Counted from the first letter of the stretch, positions 1-6,681 are shown. The stretch: 7,502 bases of DNA from a bacterium (GCA_027294925.1 JAPULM010000308.1:1-7502), one strand, 5' to 3'. Program-made: numbers and translations. Notes: a model not told the origin generated them from the letters alone.

Positions 1-732
1 GCCGGCATGCGTGAGGTACAGGCCTCGTTACGTTTGTATCCGGAATTTGCCGATGGCCATCTGACCCTCGGCCTGGCTTACACCGAACAGGGAGATCTCG
101 ATCTTGCCGTCAGACATCTGCAACACGCGTTACGGATTCAACCTGATCTGGCCTCTGCACGTAACCAATTAGCCAGAATCTACACCGCACAGGGAAATCT
201 GCAAGCGGCGACCCAAACCTATCAGGAACTGATCAAGACGCATCCCGCGGTTGCCGAAGCCCGCCACAACCTGGCCGTGGCGCTGGCTCGCCAGGGGCAG
301 CAGGCAGCAGCGATATCCGAGTTCCGTGAGGCCCTGCGGATTCGCCCCAATCTGCATGCCGCTCGTATCGACCTGGCTGCCGTGTTGATAGAAACACAGC
401 GCCCGCAAGCTGCCATTGATACGCTACAGGCCATCGGTTCAGCCGAGTCTCTGGGGTCAAATGCGTCGGATGAGGTGAATCTAGCAGACGTATCCTATCG
501 ACTGGGTGTCGCATTTCTGATGCTGGGGCAGGTGAACAAGGCTATTGGCAAATTTGAGCGGACATTACAGGAACAGCCGAACTATGCAGGTGTACACGTG
601 TATCTCGGGCGACTTTACTTCGAAAAGGGACGCTACGACAGCGCCTGGCAGCACGTCCGCCAGGCCGAAGCACTTGGCGAGCCGGTTGCAGAACTGATCG
701 ACGTCTTGCGCCGCGTATCGACGGAACCATGA
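1..732 (+). CDS. TPR-repeat protein, C-terminal part (5' end outside window)
   Basis: The frame is open from the first base of the window, so the gene starts upstream. The first visible Met (base 7) need not be the real start. Counting from that Met, there are consecutive 34-residue tetratricopeptide units at about 13-46, 47-80, 81-114 and 115-148. After a roughly 12-residue linker come two more units at about 158-191 and 192-225. Typical TPR positions are visible, such as the LGLAY and LGRLYFEKG patterns and a Pro closing most units. TPR arrays form helical solenoids that bind partner proteins, for example in envelope assembly or as part of larger enzymes and regulators. No catalytic domain or membrane segment is visible here, so the specific role cannot be assigned. 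The gene ends with TGA and converges on the binding-protein gene, with a hairpin between them. Confidence 0.9.
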   Translation, partial: AGMREVQASLRLYPEFADGHLTLGLAYTEQGDLDLAVRHLQHALRIQPDLASARNQLARIYTAQGNLQAATQTYQELIKTHPAVAEARHNLAVALARQGQQAAAISEFREALRIRPNLHAARIDLAAVLIETQRPQAAIDTLQAIGSAESLGSNASDEVNLADVSYRLGVAFLMLGQVNKAIGKFERTLQEQPNYAGVHVYLGRLYFEKGRYDSAWQHVRQAEALGEPVAELIDVLRRVSTEP

Positions 733-742
733 AATCCTACAC

Positions 743-776
743 CCTCTGTCCCCGGTTGCCAAACAGGGGACAGAGG
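743..776. terminator. Strong hairpin between convergent genes, possible bidirectional terminator or REP-like element
   Basis: Perfect 11-bp inverted repeat: cctctgtcccc at 743-753 and ggggacagagg at 766-776, with a 12-nt loop. It lies 10 bp after the TPR stop codon and 36 bp beyond the stop of the opposing binding-protein gene. Neither side has a clear T-tract, so a classical intrinsic terminator is not shown. The CTGTCCCC arm resembles, from memory, REP-type palindromes scattered in many proteobacterial genomes. Both a transcript-end stabiliser and a REP-like repeat remain possible. Confidence 0.55.
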
Positions 777-812
777 ATCAACTGAAAAAAGGGCTACAAG
801 CTCCGCACGACG

Positions 813-2411
813 CTATTTCTCAGCCGCCAGCCACACATCCTCCATGCGGCGGTTCATGTGGTGGTAGTGCATCGGTTCGTAGTTTTTGATCAGCGCTGAA
901 CGCGCCTCCTGACGTTTCCAGTATAGTCCCGGTATCCAGTACATCTGGTCCAAAACGCGGCGCTGGATATCAAGCACCATCTCTAGGCGCTTCTTCTCGT
1001 CGAGTTCGACGCTCTGTTTTTTGAACAAGTCATCGATCAGCGGGTCACTAATAAAACCTTCATTGCCCCGTCCCCCGGTAATGAAGGTCTGCAATGAGGC
1101 ATCCGGATCTTTACTGGGTGAACCCATCGGGTCAACATTGATGGCAAAATTGCCTTCACGATTGTCTTTGCGCCAGGTGGCACTTTCTTTCAGCTTGTGC
1201 TCGGCGATCACCCCAATTTTACGCCAGGCCGACACCAGGTAGACACCAAAATCGATGTACGGCAGTTTGATCGAGCGATTGCTCAACACCGTCTTGAAGC
1301 CATTCGGATAGCCGGCCTCTGCCAACAAGCGCTTGGCCTCCGCAATGTTAGCCTGGTAATCTTTGCCAAACCCTGCGTATTGCTGCAACTCTTCCATCGG
1401 CAGAGCCCATTTTGAATCCGGATGCATGATACCGCCTTCAATGGCGAGACCAGTCAACGGTTCGAGCACCTTGGCCATCGCATGGCGATCAAGGGCCAAC
1501 GACAACGCTTTGCGCACGCGCACGTCATCATAGGGTTTCTGCTTGAGGTTCATCACCACACCCCATTGCAGATTGATACGCGGATAGCGCACTACCAGCT
1601 TGTCACCCATCTGTTTTTTCATCGCTTCGATCTCAGCCGGCGGGAAACCACGCAGCTCCGCATGGGTGCGGCCGGTACGCACTGACTTGGCCCGCGCCGA
1701 GGTATCTTTAATCATGTAATACTTGATGCCGTCCAGGTAGGGAAGGCCCTTTTTCCAGTAATTGGGGTTGCGCTCCATTTCCGTGTATGAACCCCGCAAG
1801 ATCTTCTTCATCTTAAATGGACCCGTGCCGTTGGCATTCTTTTTGTACCAGTTGGGGTCCTTGTCGAGGTTCTCTTTGGAATAAATAAAGTGGTAGCCGA
1901 GTGACAACAGCGGGATGAACGAGGCAGAGGGGTGTTTCATATGAAACACCAGCGTGTAGTCGTCCGGCGCTTCGATGCTTTTAACCGGCTTGAACAAGTT
2001 CTTCTTAGTGCTGATCACGCCTTTGGGCGGCCAAATGATCTTCTCCCAGCTGGCCTTGGCGTCGGCCGAGGTAAAATCCGTCCCATCGTGGAATTTCACC
2101 CCTTTGCGCAGCTTGAAGGTGTAGGTCAAACCATCGTCGCTCTGGGACCACGATTCCGCTAGGTCGCCAACGATTTTATCATGATCATGGGGGTGGAACT
2201 TGAGCAAGGTGTTGTAGACATTACCAAACGGAATCATCACCAGAAAAGTCGACTCCTGATGCATGTCCAGACTAGGCGGGTCACCCTGAATCGCTATCCG
2301 CATGACCCCGCCGTAGCGCGGCTTTTCCTCCGCCATCGCCATCGACGCTGACCATAAACCCACCACTAAAGCCAAACCGAGAAAGAGTACAGCCATCTTC
2401 CGAAGTCGCAT
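813..2411 (-). CDS. ABC transporter substrate-binding protein, family 5 (oligopeptide/dipeptide type)
   Basis: Encodes 532 aa, the usual length for DppA/OppA-type periplasmic binding proteins, which capture peptides, nickel or related solutes for an ABC importer. The start is placed at 2411 because AAAGGA (2421-2426) lies 9 nt ahead. The ATG at 2420 abuts that site, and the longer ATG at 2525 lacks this support. Residues 1-27 form a Sec signal peptide: a basic MRLRK start, a hydrophobic core, and AMA before EEKPRYGG. There is no lipobox Cys, so the product is probably soluble in the periplasm. Family features follow: a YGG...DPPSLD opening, LAESW near YTFKLRKGVKFHDG, a TGPF motif followed by RNPNYW, and VRKALSLALDR. 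No permease or ATPase gene is adjacent: the next gene downstream is convergent and the stretch upstream holds only a small ORF. Family assignment is firm; the ligand is unknown. Confidence 0.93.
   Translation of the reverse strand: MRLRKMAVLFLGLALVVGLWSASMAMAEEKPRYGGVMRIAIQGDPPSLDMHQESTFLVMIPFGNVYNTLLKFHPHDHDKIVGDLAESWSQSDDGLTYTFKLRKGVKFHDGTDFTSADAKASWEKIIWPPKGVISTKKNLFKPVKSIEAPDDYTLVFHMKHPSASFIPLLSLGYHFIYSKENLDKDPNWYKKNANGTGPFKMKKILRGSYTEMERNPNYWKKGLPYLDGIKYYMIKDTSARAKSVRTGRTHAELRGFPPAEIEAMKKQMGDKLVVRYPRINLQWGVVMNLKQKPYDDVRVRKALSLALDRHAMAKVLEPLTGLAIEGGIMHPDSKWALPMEELQQYAGFGKDYQANIAEAKRLLAEAGYPNGFKTVLSNRSIKLPYIDFGVYLVSAWRKIGVIAEHKLKESATWRKDNREGNFAINVDPMGSPSKDPDASLQTFITGGRGNEGFISDPLIDDLFKKQSVELDEKKRLEMVLDIQRRVLDQMYWIPGLYWKRQEARSALIKNYEPMHYHHMNRRMEDVWLAAEK
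1931..1950. repeat. Perfect 20-bp palindrome inside the binding-protein gene
   Basis: Bases 1931-1950 (ggtgtttcat followed by its exact reverse complement) form a perfect 20-bp palindrome centred on CATATG. In the gene it spans codons for V-F-H-M-K-H-P, a segment where family 5 binding proteins commonly have a hydrophobic/K-x-P pattern, so it may simply reflect the protein sequence. A protein-binding site inside the gene is possible but unsupported. Confidence 0.5.
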
Positions 2412-2675
2412 TGTCGTCATTCCTTTCAGGATCCGCGCCACCTCATGGTGACGAGTTTTCAAGCGAATGCCTACCACCCTACCTGGGCAAACATAAAAAG
2501 AGAAGGCCTCGTCCACGCCATGCAAATAGAGGCATCAGAAGGGAAAAGTCAGTAGCGCACGCGTTATCGGCAATTGCAGTTGTAGGTGGTAAACAGAAGC
2601 CCCCAGCTAACCGTCAGGTATCTTAGGGTTCTCTTACACGAACAGACAATTTTACTGCCTGGCCTTTTTAACACT
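2412..2675. other. Leader region of the binding-protein gene, no gene seen
   Basis: 264 bp between the small ORF and the binding-protein start. It holds the AAAGGA ribosome binding site (2421-2426) and presumably leader or promoter sequence of the binding-protein gene. I found no convincing -35/-10 pair, no strong hairpin with a T-tract and no recognisable riboswitch. A frame open on the minus strand up to 2525 is better read as untranslated leader. Confidence 0.4.
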
Positions 2676-2801
2676 CTATCGATAACCAGTCAAGAAAAAT
2701 CGTTTGCCGGTGGGAGTACGTACTATTGCCGTTTTTACTTGACCACCACAGTGGTTGCTGGTCATCTGCCAGACGTTCAATCCGGTATCGATATCGCTCA
2801 T
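2676..2801 (-). CDS. Candidate 41-residue small protein of unknown function
   Basis: A short frame starts with ATG at 2801 and ends with TAG at 2676. The start is chosen because AGAAGGA (complement of 2809-2815) lies 7 nt upstream, a near-ideal Shine-Dalgarno site and spacing. The frame continues upstream to another ATG at 2885, but without that support. The product begins MSDIDTGLNVWQM, has NHCGG at about residues 16-20 with its only Cys, and ends with a basic, aromatic stretch (TGKRFFLTGYR). There is no signal peptide or membrane segment. I do not recognise the family. It lies upstream of and in the same direction as the binding-protein gene, 264 bp away, so cotranscription is uncertain. 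It could be a genuine small protein or a chance ORF; the ribosome binding site is the main argument for it. Confidence 0.45.
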   Translation of the reverse strand: MSDIDTGLNVWQMTSNHCGGQVKTAIVRTPTGKRFFLTGYR

Positions 2802-3026
2802 GGTTGAATCCTTCTGTTTCAGACAGTCGAGATTGCACCTATAGATGTCCAGAAAATGAATTGGGAAATCAGTTCTGAAGATCACCTAGGGTGCGGCCCT
2901 GCCGCAGCGCGCTCAGAAAACCGTAGCATGCTCTTCGTCTGTCGAAATATCGCACCATCTGCTATCTTCACCACGTGATACGCTATTGCTATTGCTATTG
3001 CTTCCTTTACGCAAGAAAGGTGTGCT
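2802..3026. promoter_or_regulatory. Divergent intergenic region between small ORF and TIM-barrel gene
   Basis: 225 bp that should carry promoters for both directions. On the minus strand a weak pair TTCCCA, 18 nt, TATAGG can be read ahead of the small ORF, but it is too degenerate to call. A small stem (6 bp, 3-nt loop) lies at 2892-2906. The 3' part contains a 6-bp tandem repeat followed by the ribosome binding site of the TIM-barrel gene. No RNA gene was recognised. Confidence 0.4.
2982..3002 (+). repeat. 6-bp tandem repeat (3.5 copies of gctatt)
   Basis: Bases 2982-3002 consist of 3.5 exact copies of a 6-bp unit, ending 24 bp before the start codon of the TIM-barrel gene. Such short tandem repeats can change copy number by slippage. 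Here it lies in the leader or promoter, so a change would alter promoter or leader spacing rather than reading frame. Confidence 0.7.
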
Positions 3027-3854
3027 ATGAAACTCTCACTTTCCGTACGGGTGGGGGAGAATTTTCGTAACAAACGTGTTGTCGATATCACCCTTGACGA
3101 TTTGGCTCGTATTGCCACAGAGGCAGGCTTTCAGGCCATCTGCATGCGCGCCTCGGTAGTCGGTGTGCACAGTCCGCCGCAACAAGTGCTTGCCGCACGA
3201 GCGCTGCTGGATGACCTCGGGCTGCCGGTGTCCATGGTAACCGGTGACTTCGCGGTGCCGGAGAATGGGGCGGAGGGACCTGGATGTTTGCGTCACATCA
3301 CACCACATCTCGGCCTGGCGGAGACTCTGGGAAGTGATTTGATTCGCGTCTGCATGAAGGAAGAGACGGATATCCCTTTTGCCCAACGTGCTGCCGACGA
3401 AGCGCAGGAACGCGGCATTCGGCTCGCCCACCAGAGTCACACACGCAGTCTTTTCGAAACGGTTCAGGGCTCACTGGACGTCCTGCAGAAGATTGGCCGG
3501 CCCAACTTCGGTCTGATCTATGAACCGGCCAATCTCGCCCTGTGTGGTGAAGATTATGGGCTGCAGACCCTGCGCGCCTTGCAGCCGTATTTGTTCAACG
3601 TCTACCTGCAAAATCATCTCCCCGATCCTAACGGCGACATGCCGATGGAGACGTGGGCACGGGGCAAAATCATGAGCACCTTACGTCCCTTGGATGACCC
3701 GGAGGGCATCGATTTCGCTCTGCTGTTGCAGGCACTCAAGGAGATTGCATACGACGGGTATGTCACCTCGCATCAGGCATTTACCGGCGGCGTTCAGCCT
3801 GCAGAAGCCGCCGGGCGCTATGCGGCCTTTTTACAATCGTGTATCGATGCGTAA
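3027..3854 (+). CDS. Sugar phosphate isomerase/epimerase-like TIM-barrel protein (AP endonuclease 2 / xylose isomerase-like fold)
   Basis: Encodes 275 aa, typical for this fold. The start is supported by AAGAAAGG (3013-3020), 6 nt before ATG. Segments resembling barrel strands and metal-site residues are visible: AICMRAS near residue 38, LIRVCMKEE near 105, IRLAHQSHTRSLFET at 131-145 (H135, H138 and E144 as candidate ligands), GLIYEPANL at 162-170 (E166), VYLQNH at 192-197, and DGYVTSHQAF at 243-252. Family members isomerise or epimerise sugars, inositol derivatives or hydroxypyruvate using a divalent metal; some are endonucleases. The sugar-type assignment follows from the HxxH...ET and YEPAN patterns. 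No sugar kinase, dehydrogenase or transporter is adjacent, so the substrate is unknown. No signal peptide is present, implying a cytoplasmic enzyme. The gene appears to be transcribed alone. Confidence 0.85.
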   Translation: MKLSLSVRVGENFRNKRVVDITLDDLARIATEAGFQAICMRASVVGVHSPPQQVLAARALLDDLGLPVSMVTGDFAVPENGAEGPGCLRHITPHLGLAETLGSDLIRVCMKEETDIPFAQRAADEAQERGIRLAHQSHTRSLFETVQGSLDVLQKIGRPNFGLIYEPANLALCGEDYGLQTLRALQPYLFNVYLQNHLPDPNGDMPMETWARGKIMSTLRPLDDPEGIDFALLLQALKEIAYDGYVTSHQAFTGGVQPAEAAGRYAAFLQSCIDA

Positions 3855-3896
3855 CTCAGGGTGCCAGGGCTATTCTCTGATCTTGCGGCACGCAGT

Positions 3897-3937
3897 ACTG
3901 GAAGCGTTTATTTTGTAAATTTTACTCCAGTTTTTTT
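3897..3937 (+). terminator. Weak candidate intrinsic terminator after the TIM-barrel gene
   Basis: A 6-bp stem, actgga (3897-3902) with tccagt (3926-3931), is followed directly by a T-run (3931-3937), about 43 bp after the stop codon at 3854. The stem is short and the loop long (23 nt) and AT-rich, so this is only a weak candidate. The T-run and position favour it. Confidence 0.3.
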
Positions 3938-3966
3938 AATACCTGCTTTCCGGCATACACAACACA

Positions 3967-4186
3967 TCAAACGTGGAGCTTATCCGCCAGGTCCATGAAG
4001 TCATTGGCCGGCACGGTAAATGATAGGTCCGGAGTCGGATCCGGGGTGCGACCTGGGCCGCGCTCCATGGGGCGAGGCACAAAGCCGGTCTTCGGCCCAA
4101 GTTTGCCTGCCGCCAACAGGTCGCTCTGATGAGCCGGAAGCTCTCGAGCCGACCGCACGCGAAGTGGCCAGGCGGTCGCTTGCTAC
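3967..4186 (-). pseudogene. C-terminal remnant of a type II haloacid dehalogenase (HAD superfamily), frameshifted
   Basis: The frame ending with TGA at 3967 reads AHQSDLLAAGKLG, then KTGFVPRPMERGPG, then VPANDFMDLADKL. This matches the end of type II haloacid dehalogenases as I know them (AHxxDLxAAxxxGLKTAFVxRPxExGPG...DFxDLAxxL). Those enzymes hydrolyse the carbon-halogen bond of 2-haloacids through an N-terminal Asp nucleophile. Upstream, frame +1 reads VASDRLATSRA, matching the family's xxDRLGVxP. The distance from its GAC codon (4177) to the GCT codon before the conserved His (4134) is 43 nt where the family spacing predicts 42, indicating a one-base insertion. A TGA at 4187-4189 blocks that frame, and TAG blocks the downstream frame just upstream of the homology. 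The catalytic N-terminal half is absent. The gene is dead; assignment rests on remembered family motifs. Confidence 0.7.
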
Positions 4187-4274
4187 TCACGAGCCAAGAC
4201 GGGATGACGTAATACGAGATTCTCATAACCGATAACGAGTTAAAAATCTGAATCTTCTATCAAAAAATAGAGTG

Positions 4275-4760
4275 TTATGTCATAGCTCCGCCACGAGCAG
4301 AGGGGAGACGTGCCGTCAGGGCAGCATCGATTGTCGCTAGGGTCTCTGCATCCAACACCGCTTGCAGAGCTTCAAACCACTCTCGCTCCTCGAAACGGAT
4401 ATGCGCGTCGAGCAACTCGCCAAACTGTTGCAGCAGCGGGACGCAGGTAGCAGGGTCAGAGCGGCTTGCTGTGATCTGGGCAACTAAACGATGGAAGGTC
4501 TGATGCTCGGTGCGAATACGGGTAACGAAGACATCTTGCGGACCAAGCCAGCGTTCGGATAAAGGGATCAGGATGGCTTCCTCGGCAGCAAAATGGGGAA
4601 GGAGGTCGTCGTCCCAGACGTGCAGCAGGGCATCAACCAGGTCAGGTAGAGGTGTGTATTCTCGAACTGGGCTGTGCAGATTCCAACGCAGGCGGCGGAC
4701 GAGCACCAAGCCATGGTGATGGCCCCAGGATAGACGGTGGAGAGCTCGGTGACGTTTCAT
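4275..4760 (-). CDS. Hemerythrin-like HHE-domain protein
   Basis: Encodes 161 aa, a usual size for a single hemerythrin HHE cation-binding domain: a four-helix bundle holding a non-heme di-iron site that can bind oxygen or sense redox or iron. Candidate ligands are in the expected order: H14-H16 in LSWGHHHGL, H56 and E60 in LPHFAAEE, H86 in RTEHQTFH (with H90), and H120 and E124 in DAHIRFEER. No signal peptide or membrane segment is present, so it is probably cytoplasmic. The start ATG at 4760 has a modest TAAGG 7 nt upstream. It is the last gene of the minus-strand group, 42 bp after the MBL-fold gene, which suggests a shared transcript. Whether it stores or scavenges oxygen, or protects iron proteins, cannot be told. 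It could also belong to the related DNA-binding or repair HHE proteins, but no extra domain is visible. Confidence 0.85.
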   Translation of the reverse strand: MKRHRALHRLSWGHHHGLVLVRRLRWNLHSPVREYTPLPDLVDALLHVWDDDLLPHFAAEEAILIPLSERWLGPQDVFVTRIRTEHQTFHRLVAQITASRSDPATCVPLLQQFGELLDAHIRFEEREWFEALQAVLDAETLATIDAALTARLPSARGGAMT

Positions 4761-4802
4761 ATAGAAGCCTTAGTACCTCACTGGCACACGGACAGCAGTC
4801 TT

Positions 4803-6182
4803 TCAGCAGTCGTGACGCGCGTTAGTCACAAAGTCAATCCAATCTGCGCCTCGGCGCTCGGCGCCCGCCATTTTGTGGATGACGTAATGCGTCAGCAAGT
4901 CGGGAAGATCGAGATTATGCACCTCAATAGCACGTGCGGTCGGCACAGGCTCTAACACGCATGACGCTCGGCGCGATTGGGTACGTATGTAAAAATAACT
5001 CCGTCGCCCAAGACAAAAATCGACCAGAGCGGATGCCGTGATGCGCAAACGGATCTGCGGCGTCGCTTCTCCGGCTTCATGGGTTAACCGATAGGTGGAC
5101 TGCTGTTGATCAAAGTGGTACGTCCAGCAGTGGGAAGCAGCGGGGAAAACGACCTCAACTTGATACGTCACGCCATGGCGAGCATAGTGCCAGGCCACGT
5201 CATCCACCACGGTGATCGCACCCTCGATGTATTGCGGCAGGCCAACCTCTAAGACACCTTGAGCGAGTTCCCACATGCCTTGCGCTCCATACCCGGTTGG
5301 ATTGATGTCTTGCAGCGGGGGTACTGGGGCAGATGGATCATAGGTCAGGCGGTAGGTATCTTGCTCGACCATGGTGACAAAATCTGTTACCTGCCGCCGT
5401 ATCTCCAACCGACTCGGCTCGATGGTGAGCGTATCGCCCGGATGCATCGTCTCTGTGCGTAACATCGGCTTGAGGCGGCACAAGTCCGCCATAAATTGCT
5501 CAGCATCGATCGGAAACACATGCCGGTTCAACCACGCCAGGTCGTCGCTGAAGCGAAAACCGGCTGAGGCCGGGACAACGCAACCGGCGTCAAGCATTAA
5601 GGCGGTGTTCAGGTTCATGGCATAGACGGCTGTCGTGTTATCTCGCTTGCTCTCAAAAAAGCCGAAATTCTGGCTAGCGTACATGGCAAAATGGACATCA
5701 ATGCCCCCAACATCGTCATGGAGACGCTGGATGGCTGCGGGCGACAGAAACGTATCGACCTGATTGAAAAGCGTTGCAGATGCATCTTGAAGGACGAGTC
5801 CGTACTCCAATACGTCACGATTCAGTGACGGGATCGGTATCAGACGGAGTCCATCGAGCTGTTGGGGCACAAAGGGGTCAAGAAAATGCAACGCCTTAAA
5901 GCCGAGGTGCCGTAATCCATAGACCAGTAGGGGGTCTTCCGGACAGAAGACAGGCACACGCCGATCCAGCACTGCCAGGCTGGAAAAATCATAGTGATCA
6001 AGATGGCGATGGGACAGGAAGATGGCGCACAGTTCGGGTAACCGGTCGGGCTGCACGACTCGGCGGGGGCATGACACCACGGTGCCTTCCTCAAAGGGAT
6101 CAAAGAAGACCGGATCCGTGAGGATATACCCAGCTGTCGTCTCAATCACCCAGCAAGCATGCCCGACAAGCGTAGCGTGCAC
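4803..6182 (-). CDS. Metallo-beta-lactamase-fold hydrolase with extra C-terminal domain
   Basis: Encodes 459 aa. It starts with GTG at 6182: AAGGA (6192-6196) lies 9 nt ahead and an in-frame TAA at 6195-6197 excludes any start further upstream. Residues 1-270 resemble a metallo-beta-lactamase fold: GHACWVIET, YILTDPVF at 19-26, and the metal motif HRHLDH (H58, H60, D62, H63). A later conserved-looking block reads IPSLNRDVLEYG, then LFNQVDTFL. At the place where a further metal-binding His is usual, these blocks offer Asn/Asp instead, so the site may bind one metal or use other ligands. About residues 330-430 look like a separate domain with an SCP2-like pattern (YQVEVVF, then IRLRITASALVDFCLGR); this is inference. 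The fold family includes UlaG-like, CMAH-like and alkylsulfatase-like enzymes, and I cannot choose the substrate. The gene follows the truncated DUF255 frame by 16 bp and precedes the hemerythrin-like gene. Confidence 0.82.
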   Translation of the reverse strand: MHATLVGHACWVIETTAGYILTDPVFFDPFEEGTVVSCPRRVVQPDRLPELCAIFLSHRHLDHYDFSSLAVLDRRVPVFCPEDPLLVYGLRHLGFKALHFLDPFVPQQLDGLRLIPIPSLNRDVLEYGLVLQDASATLFNQVDTFLSPAAIQRLHDDVGGIDVHFAMYASQNFGFFESKRDNTTAVYAMNLNTALMLDAGCVVPASAGFRFSDDLAWLNRHVFPIDAEQFMADLCRLKPMLRTETMHPGDTLTIEPSRLEIRRQVTDFVTMVEQDTYRLTYDPSAPVPPLQDINPTGYGAQGMWELAQGVLEVGLPQYIEGAITVVDDVAWHYARHGVTYQVEVVFPAASHCWTYHFDQQQSTYRLTHEAGEATPQIRLRITASALVDFCLGRRSYFYIRTQSRRASCVLEPVPTARAIEVHNLDLPDLLTHYVIHKMAGAERRGADWIDFVTNARHDC

Positions 6183-6198
6183 CGTCTTGTTTCCTTAC

Positions 6199-6609
6199 CT
6201 ATCCGACTGTTGCCACCTTCGCCGTGGCCAGGCGACGGGCGACAGGTGTTTCAGCACGGAAACCGATAGCGCTCATCGGCCATCCGCCACTGCTGGTCAT
6301 CGCTTGTCCTGCGGTCATGTATATATCGTCAATGTCCGGGCGTTCTTCACGATCCACTTTGATGGCAACAAAATATTCGTTTAATAAGCGGCCCACTTGT
6401 TGATCTTCAAACGACTCTTTTTCTATCACGTGGCACCAGTGACAAGCGTTGTAACCGATAGACAAGAAAATCGGTTTGTTGTCTTTTTTCGCTTTTTCCA
6501 ATGCCGCTTCGCCCCAGGGATACCAGTCGACTGGATTGTGTGCATGGGCTAGAAGGTAAGATGAGGTTCCATTCATCAAATGATTGGCTTGACCGTGTTT
6601 TGTGTCCAT
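6199..6609 (-). pseudogene. Truncated YyaL/SPATA20-type (DUF255) thioredoxin-domain gene, N-terminal fragment
   Basis: The 136-aa frame has the clear N-terminus of the DUF255 family: [29 protein letters not shown] [34 protein letters not shown] and [14 protein letters not shown]. The CxxC redox pair is C56 and C59. Full-length members are about 650-750 aa, with this thioredoxin-like domain followed by a large glycoside-hydrolase-like alpha/alpha barrel. Here homology stops right after SSGGWPM (residue 112, near base 6274) and an unrelated tail of about 24 residues runs to the TAG/TGA-type stop at 6199. The thioredoxin fold is cut before its last strands and the whole barrel is missing, since the MBL-fold gene begins 16 bp further on. 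A deletion or rearrangement is the simplest explanation. Residual expression of a short CxxC protein cannot be excluded, because the frame is intact and a weak GGTGATG lies upstream of its ATG. Confidence 0.8.
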
Positions 6610-6638
6610 TTGAACATCACCATGATTGGCTTAGACCG
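6569..6638. repeat. Imperfect direct repeat at the 5' end of the DUF255 remnant
   Basis: Copy A at 6569-6595 and copy B at 6606-6638 share ccatt, then catca, then tgattggctt and gaccg. They differ by small insertions (4, 1 and 1 bases) and one mismatch near the middle. Copy A lies in the first codons of the remnant and copy B spans its start codon and leader. It looks like a local duplication that has since diverged; no terminal inverted repeats suggest a transposon. Confidence 0.5.
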
Positions 6639-6681
6639 CAATGGCATGTAGTGAGACGGTAGCATCCCAACCGGGATATGG

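Noticed and set aside
2412..2525. N-terminal extension of the binding protein to the ATG at 2525
   Set aside because: It would bury the signal peptide 38 residues inside the protein; the AAAGGA site fits the ATG at 2411.
2676..2801. Small ORF as a RiPP or quorum-sensing peptide precursor
   Set aside because: No modification enzyme, leader-like split or dedicated exporter lies nearby; the adjacent binding protein alone is not enough.
3936..4235. Long frames on both strands over the dehalogenase remnant
   Set aside because: Their products look low-complexity and unlike any family I know; the dehalogenase-like frames explain the region better.
4230..4274. Hairpin with T-rich loop after the hemerythrin-like gene as a terminator
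   Set aside because: The stem is only 5 AT-rich pairs with the T-run in the loop, so it does not meet terminator form.
4202..4890. 12-bp match ggatgacgtaat at about 4202 and 4878
   Set aside because: One 12-bp match is expected by chance in a window this size, and one copy is coding sequence.
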